Assembly (NCBI GenBank): GCA_029210815.1
Contig: JARGGB010000026.1
Location: 1-39,438, forward strand
DNA from: Candidatus Brevefilum sp.
Lineage (GTDB): Bacteria; Chloroflexota; Anaerolineae; Anaerolineales; Anaerolineaceae
DNA: 39,438 nucleotides
Direction: 5' to 3'
The notes beneath the pieces are model-generated. The model saw only the letters and a list, made by a program, of their open reading frames with translations. It had not been told where the DNA came from and searched no databases. How positions within the stretch are numbered: the stretch's first letter is position 1; every line of letters starts with the position of its first letter. Shown here one piece after another: positions 14,777 to 23,384 of the stretch. Made by a program: the position numbers and the translations under genes.

Positions 14777-17272
14777 TTAGCTAATATCTCCTTCTGCGGT
14801 TGGCCAAAATTTCTCCATGGCATCCCGCATTAATTGATGTTCGTTGGCAGAAAGGGTTGGGTCATTTTCGAGCACTTGGTGGGCATAACGCTGGACTATT
14901 TCTATCAAATGAATATCGGTGATATTCGCCAAACGCAAATTAGTATAGCCAGATTGGCGTGTCCCAAGAAATTCACCGGGTCCGCGTTGATTGAGATCGT
15001 GCTCTGCCAGCACAAATCCATCATTGGTGCTTTCCATGGCTAATAGTCGCTCGTTTTCAGCTGCCTCGCTTGTTTCCGGAATAAGAATACAATAGGATTT
15101 ATCGGAACTTCTTCCAACCCTTCCTCGGAATTGGTGCAATTGCGCTAAGCCAAACCGGTTTGCTCCTTCGATAACCATCACAGTTGCGTTGGGGATATCA
15201 ACACCGACCTCAACCACAGAGGTTGAAACGAGAATATCGTATTCCCTGTCCCTGAATTTTCGCATGACACCATCTTTTTCATCGGGATGAAGCCGTCCAT
15301 GCAGCAGACCGACTTTGAGATCGGGAAAAATTTCCTGTTGAAGGCGTTCTTGTTCTTCAACGGCAGCTTTGCTCTCTTCATTATCTCCCTGCTCAACGAG
15401 AGGATAGATGATGAAAGCCTGGTGTCCATTCTTAACTTGTGATCGGATCAGTGTATAAACACGTTCTCTTTCGGTTGGATAAACAATGTGTGTCTCCACC
15501 GGTTGACGTCCAGGCGGCATTTCGTCCATCACACTGACATCGAGGTCGCCGTAAATGGTCAGGGCAAGGGATCTTGGGATGGGCGTTGCCGTCATCACGA
15601 TCAAGTGAGGGTTCTCCCCTTTATCTCTTAAGGCTGCACGTTGGGCAACTCCAAAACGATGCTGCTCATCGACAATCACAATTTGCAGGTTTTCAAAGAC
15701 TACCGGATCTTCTATTAATGCGTGTGTGCCAATCACCAATTTAATGCTGCCATCCGCCAATCCTGAAAGAATTTCCTCACGCTCTTTTGCAGATGTATCC
15801 CCAATCAGCAGGCGGATCTGGTCTTCCTTAAGGACTGCTCCCTCATCTTCGTGATTAGCTAATTGGCGCTTCAGACTGGCATAATGTTGTTCTGCCAAAA
15901 TGCTGGTTGGTGCCATCACTGCGCCCTGAGCGCCATATTTGACGACAATGCTCACTGCAAGAGCGGCGACCACCGTTTTACCTGAGCCTACATCTCCTTG
16001 TAAGAGACGGTTCATCGGTTGACCCGAGTTGAGATCTTTTCGAAATTCAGATAACACTCGCATTTGGGCGTGGGTTAAGGAGAAATCGAGGTTTGTAATA
16101 CGGCTAACAAGCCATTCGTCATCCACTTCATAGGGGTGTCCCTTTTGGATGGACCATTCATATTTCTGCTTCAGCACCCCAAGTTGAAGCAAGAAAATTT
16201 CGTCAAAAGCAAGGCGATAACGGGCTTTCTTGAGGTCTGGCACTGTTTCGGGAAAATGGATTTCTTTCAAAGCTGAAGAAAGGTCCATCAGGTCTGCATC
16301 TTCGAGGATGTACTCTGTCATAAATTCCGGGATTTTAGCTGCCCATTCGTTGACGACGTTGAAAATCATCCGGCGAAGCCATTTTTGGCTTAATCGAGCG
16401 GTCAGGGCGTAAACTGGAACAATGCGCTTGGTATTTAACTGGTCTTTCTCAACCTGTTCATAATCCGGGTGATACATAACATGGCGTCCCATGTACTGCT
16501 CGACTTTGCCCGAGATTGAAAGGAACATATTTTTCCGGAGGTAACGCAGGTGGTACTCCTGGTTGAACCACATCAGTTGAATGCTCCCGGTATCATCAGA
16601 GACGATAGCCTGGATTATTTTTCGGTTCTTATTTCGAGTATTGAATGTCGTGATGCTTTTTACATAGGCTAATACAGTAACTTCTTCGCCATACTTTAGA
16701 TCTTTGATGAGCTTTAACTCGGAATAATCATCATATCGGCGGGGGAAGTAATACAGCATATCTTCAACCGTATGGAGGTCTAATTTCGCCAGCAATTGTG
16801 ATTGCTTTTGCCCGATACCTCGCACGGAGGTCACCGGGGCTTTTATACCTGCAGGCGAAGCTTCATCCGGGATTGGTACAGGACTGTTGGACCGCTTCCG
16901 TGTAGAACCGCGATGCTCAGTTTTGTTGTGCCCCTGACTGTCCATAATCTTGTCACTGGCATAGGGAGGTTCTTCACGAACAGGTTTTTGTTCTGTTTGA
17001 TTCGGGCTTTCCAGGTATTTGATACCCGGGATATCTAAAATATGTCCAATTTCCCTGAGCGTATGGCCTCTTCCCTGGATATCCATGCTGGGATACTCGT
17101 TTAGGGCTGCGGTCACTTTTTGAATATCATCTTCTGATAAGCCGTCCGCTCGCGCTTCACCTACCCAGGTATCGGTTAATTTTTCCAGACCACCGACAAC
17201 CGCTTTATTGGTATAGCCAAATTCGGACTCAAGTTTAAAAATTTTATACAGTTTTTCTGTGGATCGTTGCAT
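14777..17272 (-). CDS. recG: ATP-dependent DNA helicase RecG
   Basis: The 831-residue protein remodels stalled replication forks and Holliday junctions. An N-terminal extension of about 145 residues (helical, then a low-complexity linker) precedes the wedge OB-fold region (HTVEDMLYYFPRRYDDYSEL, VTVLAYVKSI, QLMWFNQEY). The helicase core has Walker A GDVGSGKT at 426-433, TAPTSILAEQH-like motif Ia, DEQH at 535-538, VMTATPIPRSL and VVEVGVDIPNATVMV, ending in QLHQFRGRVGRSS and the RecG tail NLRLANI. It is longer than E. coli RecG (693 residues) mainly at the N-terminus, as in several thermophilic and Chloroflexota homologues. It is transcribed with coaD and the coiled-coil gene. It sits downstream of fakA but behind fakA's terminator, so it likely has its own promoter in the 160 bases upstream. 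Confidence 0.97.
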   Translation of the reverse strand: MQRSTEKLYKIFKLESEFGYTNKAVVGGLEKLTDTWVGEARADGLSEDDIQKVTAALNEYPSMDIQGRGHTLREIGHILDIPGIKYLESPNQTEQKPVREEPPYASDKIMDSQGHNKTEHRGSTRKRSNSPVPIPDEASPAGIKAPVTSVRGIGQKQSQLLAKLDLHTVEDMLYYFPRRYDDYSELKLIKDLKYGEEVTVLAYVKSITTFNTRNKNRKIIQAIVSDDTGSIQLMWFNQEYHLRYLRKNMFLSISGKVEQYMGRHVMYHPDYEQVEKDQLNTKRIVPVYALTARLSQKWLRRMIFNVVNEWAAKIPEFMTEYILEDADLMDLSSALKEIHFPETVPDLKKARYRLAFDEIFLLQLGVLKQKYEWSIQKGHPYEVDDEWLVSRITNLDFSLTHAQMRVLSEFRKDLNSGQPMNRLLQGDVGSGKTVVAALAVSIVVKYGAQGAVMAPTSILAEQHYASLKRQLANHEDEGAVLKEDQIRLLIGDTSAKEREEILSGLADGSIKLVIGTHALIEDPVVFENLQIVIVDEQHRFGVAQRAALRDKGENPHLIVMTATPIPRSLALTIYGDLDVSVMDEMPPGRQPVETHIVYPTERERVYTLIRSQVKNGHQAFIIYPLVEQGDNEESKAAVEEQERLQQEIFPDLKVGLLHGRLHPDEKDGVMRKFRDREYDILVSTSVVEVGVDIPNATVMVIEGANRFGLAQLHQFRGRVGRSSDKSYCILIPETSEAAENERLLAMESTNDGFVLAEHDLNQRGPGEFLGTRQSGYTNLRLANITDIHLIEIVQRYAHQVLENDPTLSANEHQLMRDAMEKFWPTAEGDIS

Positions 17273-17429
17273 TGTAATTTAATAACCTTTGAATTATGAA
17301 TGACTTTAATTTTAACGTAATTTCTTTGTTAATTGTATTCGTTCCTCGATGAGGATGCCCTTCCTTATTGTATCATCAGCATGACTAATTAATAGCCACG
17401 TCGAATTTGTACCGGCAATGGATTTAATA

Positions 17430-17454
17430 AAGAAAACCCCGGTTGCCGGGGTTT
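17430..17454 (-). terminator. Rho-independent terminator after fakA
   Basis: AAACCCCGG (17434-17442) and CCGGGGTTT (17446-17454) form a 9-bp GC-rich stem with a 3-base loop. The minus-strand transcript continues into a T-rich tract. It lies 32 bases downstream of the fakA stop and separates fakA from recG. Confidence 0.82.
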
Positions 17455-17486
17455 AAATAGTAACAGATTCAACCACCTTTTTGCAA

Positions 17487-19172
17487 TTATTCGATTGAAA
17501 TGATCAATTGATAATGGGGTTGACCGCCTTCATGGACCTCAATTTCATGACTCGGGTAGATGGACCGAATTTTATCAGCAAGTTCGTTCACACGGTTTAA
17601 CTGGATGTCTTCGCCATAGAACAGGGTAATACGTTCATAATCACTAGTATCCGCAGCGACTAATAATGACTCACAGGCTTCTTCGATTGAGTGCGTTGAA
17701 GTGACCAATTTCCCATTGTGCAGGGCAATCACCTGTCCATTTTCAACCTGGACGCCGTCAATTTCAACGGTCCGGGTAGCTGTTGTGATCTCTCCGGTTT
17801 CAACTTCTGTAACCGCCTCATTCATCGCTTCAACAATCTCATCAAAATCGCTGTCCGGGATCAATCGGAACATCGCTGATAATCCCTGTGGTACGCTGAT
17901 GGTGGGAATAACGGCGACGTTCTTAACAGTCATTGAAGCTGCTTCCTTGGCTGCCATGATGATGTTTTTGTTGTTTGGCAGGATGATGATATTGTCAGTG
18001 GGCAAGTTTTCAAAAGAAGCCAGGAGTTCCTTGATGCTCGGGTTCATGGTTTGCCCACCGTGAACAAGGGCAGCAACGCCCAGGCTTGCGAAGATGCGGG
18101 ATAGTCCCGGCCCGGGAGATACAGCTACAACAGCAATCTCATCGGGTTGAACGGGCGTTAGCTTAATTTTTGGATTTTTATTGTTCTTGCGTTCATCCAT
18201 CTGAGCCACAAGGTTTTCCATCATCACCTTTTGAACGGTGCCTAAATTCATAGTGTGGTCGATCGGCTGGTAACGACTTTCTAATGGGACATGGATGTGC
18301 ATCCGGTACATGCCATCACCTTCACCTACCTGGATGGATGTGCCAATTTTTGATAATTCATCATAATATTCTTCGAGGTTGAAGGATGCCTGCGGGGTGA
18401 AGTCAATCACCACTTCATAATCCTGTCCTTCTTCAACGGTTTCCATTGCGTTTTCCAGGTCCATTTCAGACAATGGTAAAACCTCAGTTACAGCCTTATC
18501 AAGGGACTCGCCGTTGATGAAACGCCACATACCTTCAAACAAGAACATCAGACCTTTTCCACCAGAATCAACAACGCCGGCTTGTTTGAGGATTGGCAGG
18601 AGGTCCGGTGTCCGTTCCACAGAGGCATTTGCAGCCTCAACGATATCCCACAGGACTTCTGTGAAACTGGAAGTCCGTTGAACGGATACGGCTGCCTGAG
18701 CAGCGATGTCTTTAATTACTGTCAGGATAGTTCCTTCTACGGGTCGAACAACACCTTTATAGGCGGTTGCCCTGGCTTCTTCAAGGGCATCAGCCAGGAG
18801 TTTGACATCCATGGTGGGGTGGTCATTTAATGCACGGGCAAAACCTCGCCAAATCTGTGAAAGGATAACGCCTGAATTACCCCTGGCGCCCATTAATGCA
18901 CCACGGGCAATGCTGTGGGCAAGCTGCCCTACATTTGATGAACCTGCTGTTGAAACTTCTTCAAAGGCTGCCTGCATTGTCAGGACCATATTTGTGCCGG
19001 TATCCCCATCCGGCACAGGAAAAACATTCAAACTGTTGACTGTTTGCTGGTTTGTCTTAAGCCATATCATGCCTGCTTCAAGCAGTGTTTTTAAACCCTG
19101 TCCATCAATGGGAACAGATACCAGCTTATGTCTTTCAGCTGTTGATAATTTTGCTAGTTCGGGAGCACTCAT
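17487..19172 (-). CDS. fakA: Fatty acid kinase catalytic subunit FakA (DAK2/YloV)
   Basis: The 561-residue protein belongs to the DAK2/YloV family, which phosphorylates fatty acids delivered by FakB (DegV) proteins to make acyl-phosphate for phospholipid synthesis. The kinase domain carries the Mg/ATP motif NVFPVPDGDTGTNM at 49-62 and GARGNSGVILSQIWRGFA. Further signatures are GVVDSGGKGLMFLFEG, the middle DUF1949-like module (GTVQKVMMENLVAQM), and a C-terminal domain with IILPNNKNIIMAAKEAA and TLFYGEDI. Length is normal. Its neighbours asp23, rpmB and recG reproduce the Bacillus yloU/yloV neighbourhood. Two DegV genes at the right end of the window are the likely partners. Confidence 0.94.
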   Translation of the reverse strand: MSAPELAKLSTAERHKLVSVPIDGQGLKTLLEAGMIWLKTNQQTVNSLNVFPVPDGDTGTNMVLTMQAAFEEVSTAGSSNVGQLAHSIARGALMGARGNSGVILSQIWRGFARALNDHPTMDVKLLADALEEARATAYKGVVRPVEGTILTVIKDIAAQAAVSVQRTSSFTEVLWDIVEAANASVERTPDLLPILKQAGVVDSGGKGLMFLFEGMWRFINGESLDKAVTEVLPLSEMDLENAMETVEEGQDYEVVIDFTPQASFNLEEYYDELSKIGTSIQVGEGDGMYRMHIHVPLESRYQPIDHTMNLGTVQKVMMENLVAQMDERKNNKNPKIKLTPVQPDEIAVVAVSPGPGLSRIFASLGVAALVHGGQTMNPSIKELLASFENLPTDNIIILPNNKNIIMAAKEAASMTVKNVAVIPTISVPQGLSAMFRLIPDSDFDEIVEAMNEAVTEVETGEITTATRTVEIDGVQVENGQVIALHNGKLVTSTHSIEEACESLLVAADTSDYERITLFYGEDIQLNRVNELADKIRSIYPSHEIEVHEGGQPHYQLIISIE

Positions 19173-19228
19173 AATTCTCCAATAAATAAAAACACAATAA
19201 CTTCAGTCTTCCAATTAAATTAGAAAAA

Positions 19229-19594
19229 CTAATCCATGTTGCTGATACGCAAGCCGCGTACATGAACATTGATCCGTCGAACGGGTAATCCTACCGTTTT
19301 TTCGACGTTGTATTTTACACTATTCACAACACTATTGGTGATGCTTTTGATGCGCGTGCCATATTCAACAACGATATAAATGTCGATCACCAAACCATCG
19401 TGCTCAAATTCGACTTCTACGCCGAATTTAGCATCTTTGCTGAATAACCGACGAATATTTTCTATGAGGTTCTTGGGGGATAATCCAACAACACCATAGG
19501 ACTGAAGCGTTGTTTGCCGTGCAATCGAGGCAATTGCATCTTTTTGTATCAGAATGCTTCCTAATTCGTTGTGTTTATTTTCTATTTCTGCCAT
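19229..19594 (-). CDS. Asp23/Gls24 family protein (YloU-like)
   Basis: The 121-residue protein has the Asp23 core: GSILIQKDAIASIARQTTLQ, GVVGLSP, GVEVEFEHDGLVIDIYIVVEYG and VKYNVEKTVGLPVRRINVHVRGL. Asp23-family proteins assemble under the membrane and are linked to envelope stress; the small YloU type accompanies fakA in many genomes. It is 56 bases upstream of fakA on the same strand and divergent from rpmB. Confidence 0.92.
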   Translation of the reverse strand: MAEIENKHNELGSILIQKDAIASIARQTTLQSYGVVGLSPKNLIENIRRLFSKDAKFGVEVEFEHDGLVIDIYIVVEYGTRIKSITNSVVNSVKYNVEKTVGLPVRRINVHVRGLRISNMD

Positions 19595-19613
19595 ATTTTC
19601 CTCACCAACTTGC

Positions 19614-19642
19614 TTGATGCTTTAATTAGTGTGTGGTAAAAT
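19614..19642 (+). promoter_or_regulatory. Promoter of rpmB
   Basis: TTGATG (19614-19619), a 17-base spacer and TAAAAT (19637-19642) with a TG one base before it (extended -10). Transcription would start near 19649, giving a leader of about 66 bases for rpmB. Confidence 0.65.
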
Positions 19643-19714
19643 CACTCGTTGTTTGGGATAAAGAAGTACCCAAACCTGGTAATTATACTTTAAAGTTTTT
19701 GAAAGGACGACATC

Positions 19715-19900
19715 ATGGCGATCTGTGAAAAGTGCGGAAAAAAGACCACCTTTGGTCAAAGCCGAAGCCACTCCATGCGAGCAACAAAACGACAATTCAA
19801 GCCAAACCTTCAAAAGGTCACGGTATTTGAAAACGGACGAATGGTTCGTAAGACTATGTGCACCCGTTGCATTCGGACATTAACCAAATCCACTAAATAG
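19715..19900 (+). CDS. rpmB: 50S ribosomal protein L28
   Basis: The 61-residue product is a zinc-binding (C+) L28: MAICEKCGKKTTFGQSRSHS with CxxC at 4-7, then MVRKTMCTRCIRTL with a second CxxC near the C-terminus, giving a four-Cys ribbon. GAAAGGA stands about 9 bases before the ATG. It is a single-gene transcript, with a promoter at 19614-19642 and a terminator at 19926-19954. C+ paralogues can matter for zinc economy; no C- copy is in the window. Confidence 0.96.
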   Translation: MAICEKCGKKTTFGQSRSHSMRATKRQFKPNLQKVTVFENGRMVRKTMCTRCIRTLTKSTK

Positions 19901-19925
19901 TTATAACACTTTTAGGAGGCTAAAG

Positions 19926-19954
19926 TCGCGGTTTTATGCCGCGATTTTTCCTTT
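19926..19954 (+). terminator. Rho-independent terminator after rpmB
   Basis: TCGCGG (19926-19931) pairs with CCGCGA (19939-19944) over a 7-base loop and is followed by TTTTTCCTTTT. It lies 25 bases after the rpmB stop and just before the convergent rpe end. Confidence 0.85.
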
Positions 19955-19960
19955 TAAGAG

Positions 19961-20623
19961 CTACAAATTCAAAGCATTTCGCAGTGCCGCAATCCCTGCA
20001 GCAATGCCGTCCTTATGTCCAAATACTGCAGACCCAGCGATAAAATTCCTTGCCCCAGCATCATAACAGGCTTTGATCGTTTTACTGCTAATGCCGCCGT
20101 CAACCTGGATGCTCGCTTCCGAACCGCTTGTGTCAAGTAAATGCTTTGTGCGGCGGACCTTGTCGACCATCGATTCAATAAAGGACTGTCCACCGAATCC
20201 TGGGTTTACCGTCATAATCAGCACCTTATAGACATATTCTGTTAACTCAACAAGCGTATTAACCGGGGTTCCCGGATTGATGACGATTCCCGGGGACATA
20301 CCCAATTCCCGGATGGTTTGAAGGGTGCGATGGATGTGTGGGCAAGTCTCGTAATGAACAGTGATATGATTTGTACCCGCATCAGCAAAGGCTTGCAAGT
20401 GTTTCTCAGGTTCGACAATCATCAAATGCACATCAATCGGCAGATTGGTCGTTTGTCTTACAGCCTTGACCACATTAGGTCCGAAGGTGATATTGGGAAC
20501 AAAACGTCCGTCCATCACATCCACGTGAATCCAATCCGCACCACCTTCTTCGGCTTGTTGCACCTGTTCTCCCAGGCGGGGTAAGTCAGCTGAAAGAATG
20601 GACGGGGCGATTATGATTGACAT
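19961..20623 (-). CDS. rpe: Ribulose-phosphate 3-epimerase
   Basis: The 220-residue TIM-barrel enzyme interconverts ribulose-5-phosphate and xylulose-5-phosphate. Motifs: IAPSILSADLPRLGEQV, the metal-binding strand WIHVDVMDGRFVPNITFGP (His and Asp ligands), PIDVHLMIVEPE, MTVNPGFGGQSFIESM, IQVDGGISSKT and FIAGSAVFGHKDG. Length and start are canonical. It lies 22 bases downstream of the PknB-type kinase gene, so both are likely on one transcript, an arrangement also found in Firmicutes (prpC-pknB-rsgA-rpe). Confidence 0.97.
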   Translation of the reverse strand: MSIIIAPSILSADLPRLGEQVQQAEEGGADWIHVDVMDGRFVPNITFGPNVVKAVRQTTNLPIDVHLMIVEPEKHLQAFADAGTNHITVHYETCPHIHRTLQTIRELGMSPGIVINPGTPVNTLVELTEYVYKVLIMTVNPGFGGQSFIESMVDKVRRTKHLLDTSGSEASIQVDGGISSKTIKACYDAGARNFIAGSAVFGHKDGIAAGIAALRNALNL

Positions 20624-20645
20624 CTTTTTCCTTTATTTAATAACT

Positions 20646-21716
20646 TCAGGGGTTGATAGTGAAATAAATATAAAGCCAGAAAGGGATTAAACCAAAAACG
20701 GCAGTGAAAGCTAATAAGCCAAGGATCCATGTTACCCAGTCAATGGATCCAACATCTTCTATGAGCTCTTCTGATTCGTCTTCATATGTCTCATCGCTGC
20801 TGAATGGCTCAATGATTGGTTTGACAGCGGATTGATAGTTATTATTGTTTCTGTTAGTTTGCGGGAGGACAATGGGTCCCGTTTTCTCTTGATTGATACT
20901 GCCAAAGGATAACAGGACACGTCCCAATTGGTCTGCTGTTCGATATCGGGCAGAGGGTTCTTTTGAGAGGACTTTTAGCGTGATTTCTTCAAGGGCTTCA
21001 GGGATGTTTGGGTTAATGCGCCGTGGTGGTATGGGTTCCTGAATGCGATGCAATCTTGCTAATTCAGTCGATTCACTGGCTTCAAAGGGAAGCTGCCCCG
21101 TTAGCATTTCGTATAGGATAACGCCTAACGAATAAACATCTGAAGCTGGTGACGGCGCCTGACCAGCAGCCTGCTCAGGTGAGAAATAATGGGGAGATCC
21201 CCAAACGACCTCACTTTTTTCATCAGGATGGATGGTTGCCAAAGCGCGTGCAATCCCAAAGTCCGTAACCTTGAGACGGAAATCATTTGAAACGAGCATG
21301 TTGTGCGGTTTGACATCACAATGAACCAAACCTGCACGGTGAGCGTAACCGATGCCTGCACAGGCTTGCGTCATCAACCCCACAGTATCTTCAATACTGA
21401 AGCGCTTTTTTTCACGAATCAGGGATTTAAGGTCGGTGCCATCAATGTATTCGATTACGATGAACACCTGGGACTCATCCAGACCGAAGTCATGAACGGT
21501 CACAATATTAGGATGTGAGAGATTTGCTGCTGCCTTTGCTTCTTGCTTGAATTGTTCACGAAAATCACGGTCGTTTGTGTAATCTTCGCGTAGGATTTTT
21601 ACCGCCACTGTCCTTTCAAGCATTTCATCGAGGGCTTTATACACGACAGCCATCCCCCCGGAACCAAGGGGTTGTAACAAGCGATAGCGGTTGTTCAGTA
21701 ATGCATTTTCTTCCAT
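20646..21716 (-). CDS. PknB-type Ser/Thr protein kinase with a C-terminal membrane anchor
   Basis: The 356-residue protein has a Hanks-type kinase domain at 9-270: Gly loop LGSGGMAVVYKA, catalytic Lys40, alpha-C Glu in EQFKQEAK, HCDVKPHNML (132-141), DFG at 152-154, GSPHYFSPEQ and DVYSLGVILYEMLTGQLPF. After a linker, one transmembrane helix lies near the end (about 330-352). No extracellular PASTA repeats are present. The usual HRD arginine is cysteine (HCD), which marks a non-RD kinase whose activity may not need activation-loop phosphorylation. The start at 21716 was chosen because the promoter -10 lies just upstream; a longer frame to 21818 has no domain content. The partner phosphatase gene is on the other side of the divergent region. 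Confidence 0.92.
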   Translation of the reverse strand: MEENALLNNRYRLLQPLGSGGMAVVYKALDEMLERTVAVKILREDYTNDRDFREQFKQEAKAAANLSHPNIVTVHDFGLDESQVFIVIEYIDGTDLKSLIREKKRFSIEDTVGLMTQACAGIGYAHRAGLVHCDVKPHNMLVSNDFRLKVTDFGIARALATIHPDEKSEVVWGSPHYFSPEQAAGQAPSPASDVYSLGVILYEMLTGQLPFEASESTELARLHRIQEPIPPRRINPNIPEALEEITLKVLSKEPSARYRTADQLGRVLLSFGSINQEKTGPIVLPQTNRNNNNYQSAVKPIIEPFSSDETYEDESEELIEDVGSIDWVTWILGLLAFTAVFGLIPFWLYIYFTINP

Positions 21717-21738
21717 AATCAAGCGTTTTCCTGAAATG

Positions 21739-21767
21739 ATTATAACATAGAGGGCATTAACAATTAA
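21739..21767 (-). promoter_or_regulatory. Promoter of the PknB-type kinase gene
   Basis: Read on the minus strand: TTAATT (21767-21762), a 17-base spacer and a perfect TATAAT (21744-21739), with TG in the extended -10 position. Transcription would start about 16 bases before the ATG at 21716, which fits the chosen start. Confidence 0.6.
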
Positions 21768-21829
21768 TCCGCCTTTATAAAATATCCAAAAATTTATTTT
21801 TAGAATTTTCAACAGCAACCAGGATGGGC

Positions 21830-21835
21830 TATAAT
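21830..21835 (+). promoter_or_regulatory. Probable -10 box for the SH3b protein gene
   Basis: A perfect TATAAT lies 37 bases before the ATG at 21873. The -35 region (TTTCAA at 21807-21812) is weak, so an activator or low output is possible. Confidence 0.45.
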
Positions 21836-21872
21836 TACGGAAGTCAAAGATTATAGGATTTGGAATTTGTTA

Positions 21873-22367
21873 ATGGGTAAATTTAGCTTAAAAGCATTAT
21901 GGAACCCGGTTACATTCTTAACCAGCATCATCCTTATCGCGGGATTGGTCCTTGCTGCGATGGCTGTCATTTTTCTGGGGCGAAACCAAACACCTGCAGC
22001 AAGTGCAACCCCGATTGTAACGATCATCCCTGCACCAACCTTAACCCCAACCCCCGTACCGCCAACAAGGGTACCCTCACCAACACCGACGACGATTTTC
22101 TTTCTACCTGAGGGCGTAATTGGTGTGGGCGCATATGTTCAGGTTTCCGGAACCGATGGGGCGGGACTGCGAATGCGTTCGGAACCGGGTCTGGCAAGTC
22201 AGGTTAATTTTACGGCAATGGATTCAGAGGTTTTCCTGGTTATCGATGGTCCTATTGAGGCAGATGGTTATACATGGTGGCATCTTGAGGCACCTTATGA
22301 TCAAACGCGGAATGGATGGTCAGCCGGTGACTTTCTAACGACAATTGAGGAAGAGGTCGATCAATAA
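21873..22367 (+). CDS. Membrane-anchored extracytoplasmic SH3b-domain protein
   Basis: The 164-residue protein has a short cytoplasmic start (MGKFSLKALWNP) and an N-terminal transmembrane helix (FLTSIILIAGLVLAAMAVIFL). A Pro/Thr-rich extracellular linker (APTLTPTPVPPTRVPSPTP) leads to a bacterial SH3 domain, with the signatures GLRMRSEPG, EVFLVIDGPIEADGYTWWHL and GWSAGDFL. Bacterial SH3b domains bind cell-wall or surface ligands. ATG at 21873 is preferred to a TTG two codons earlier. It is divergent from the kinase and followed 102 bases later by a PP2C gene. It could be a sensor or surface adaptor for the kinase/phosphatase pair; that role is inferred from position. Confidence 0.8.
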   Translation: MGKFSLKALWNPVTFLTSIILIAGLVLAAMAVIFLGRNQTPAASATPIVTIIPAPTLTPTPVPPTRVPSPTPTTIFFLPEGVIGVGAYVQVSGTDGAGLRMRSEPGLASQVNFTAMDSEVFLVIDGPIEADGYTWWHLEAPYDQTRNGWSAGDFLTTIEEEVDQ

Positions 22368-22469
22368 ATTTATTTATTTCGGATCACGTGCCATTCGCCA
22401 ATTTCATCCTTATGACCTTTTCCAGTAAAATGAATGCGATCGATAAGTTTATTTTGGAGCAAAAACGCT

Positions 22470-23363
22470 GTGTTTGAATTCTTAAAGTCATTATTTCCAG
22501 AAAAAAAAGAGGGTGCCGTTTTGGGCAAGTCCTTACCCCATGCAGATGATTTTGAGGATGTCACAGACATGTCAGAACCTAAAACCAAGACCGTTTACAG
22601 AGTTGCAAGCTGTCAATCGAATGGGAGAGCGCGGACGCATAACGAAGACACGATATTCACGCTCAACAACCTTATTGATGGTTTCGATTCCCCGGTGTCT
22701 TTTGGCATTTATCTCGTCGCAGATGGGATGGGTGGGCATCAAAGCGGTGAGATAGCCAGCAGCTTAGCAGCCCAAACAGCTACCCGGTACTTAATGGAGA
22801 ATTTTTTTTACGATTTTGTATATGATCGTTATAATTTCACAGACGATGAGGTAAGGCACCATCTAAATAATGCAGTAGATTCCGCCCAGAAATTGATCAG
22901 CCAAAGGGTCCCCGGCGGCGGGACGACTCTCACACTTGTACTGATTTTAGGTGATCGACTGTTTTTTGCCCACGTTGGCGATTGTCGTTTATATTTGATC
23001 GGGCTTGATGGACAAATGACTCTCAAAACAAAGGATCATTCACTGGTGAAGCGTCTTATTGACCTGGGAGAGATCACAGAAAATGAGGCAAGTTTTCATC
23101 CTCAAAGGAATATTTTGTACCGGGCTTTGGGACAGAACGATCCCTTTGAAGCGGATATCAATCAATTTATTCTCAAAAAAGGAGAACAGTTTCTGATTTG
23201 TTCTGATGGATTGTGGGGCGTCCTTGAAGAAAATAAAATGAATAAAATTTTACAAGATAAGCACTTGAATTTTGAGGAGATCGTTTGCAGGCTTGTTAAC
23301 GCTGCAAATGAATTGGGCGGACCGGATAATATCAGTGTGGTCCTGGTTGAAAGGTTAATTTAA
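22470..23363 (+). CDS. PP2C-type Ser/Thr protein phosphatase
   Basis: The 297-residue product (start GTG at 22470, GGAG 10 bases upstream; an in-frame ATG at 22434 lacks one) begins VFEFLKSLFPEKKEG. It then carries a PPM phosphatase domain with metal ligands and motifs in order: THNEDTIF, LVADGMGGHQSGE, TTLTLVLI, FAHVGDCRLYLI, KDHSLVKRLIDLGEI, ICSDGLWGVL and GGPDNISVVLV. The domain is complete with no membrane segment. It would dephosphorylate targets of the divergent PknB-type kinase. The response regulator gene starts 21 bases downstream, so an operon is likely. Confidence 0.93.
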   Translation: MFEFLKSLFPEKKEGAVLGKSLPHADDFEDVTDMSEPKTKTVYRVASCQSNGRARTHNEDTIFTLNNLIDGFDSPVSFGIYLVADGMGGHQSGEIASSLAAQTATRYLMENFFYDFVYDRYNFTDDEVRHHLNNAVDSAQKLISQRVPGGGTTLTLVLILGDRLFFAHVGDCRLYLIGLDGQMTLKTKDHSLVKRLIDLGEITENEASFHPQRNILYRALGQNDPFEADINQFILKKGEQFLICSDGLWGVLEENKMNKILQDKHLNFEEIVCRLVNAANELGGPDNISVVLVERLI

Positions 23364-23384
23364 AGGGAGAATTCAGGAGAAATT

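Noticed and set aside
14776-14823. Longer CoaD start
   Set aside because: It overlaps recG and would put 16 residues before the canonical MTTVLFPGTFDP start.
21717-21818. Longer kinase start
   Set aside because: The promoter -10 at 21739-21744 lies inside this part, and the added sequence is not domain-like.
22370-22588. Minus-strand 72-residue frame between the SH3b and PP2C genes
   Set aside because: Mostly antisense to the PP2C start; the non-overlapping part is short with no ribosome-binding site.
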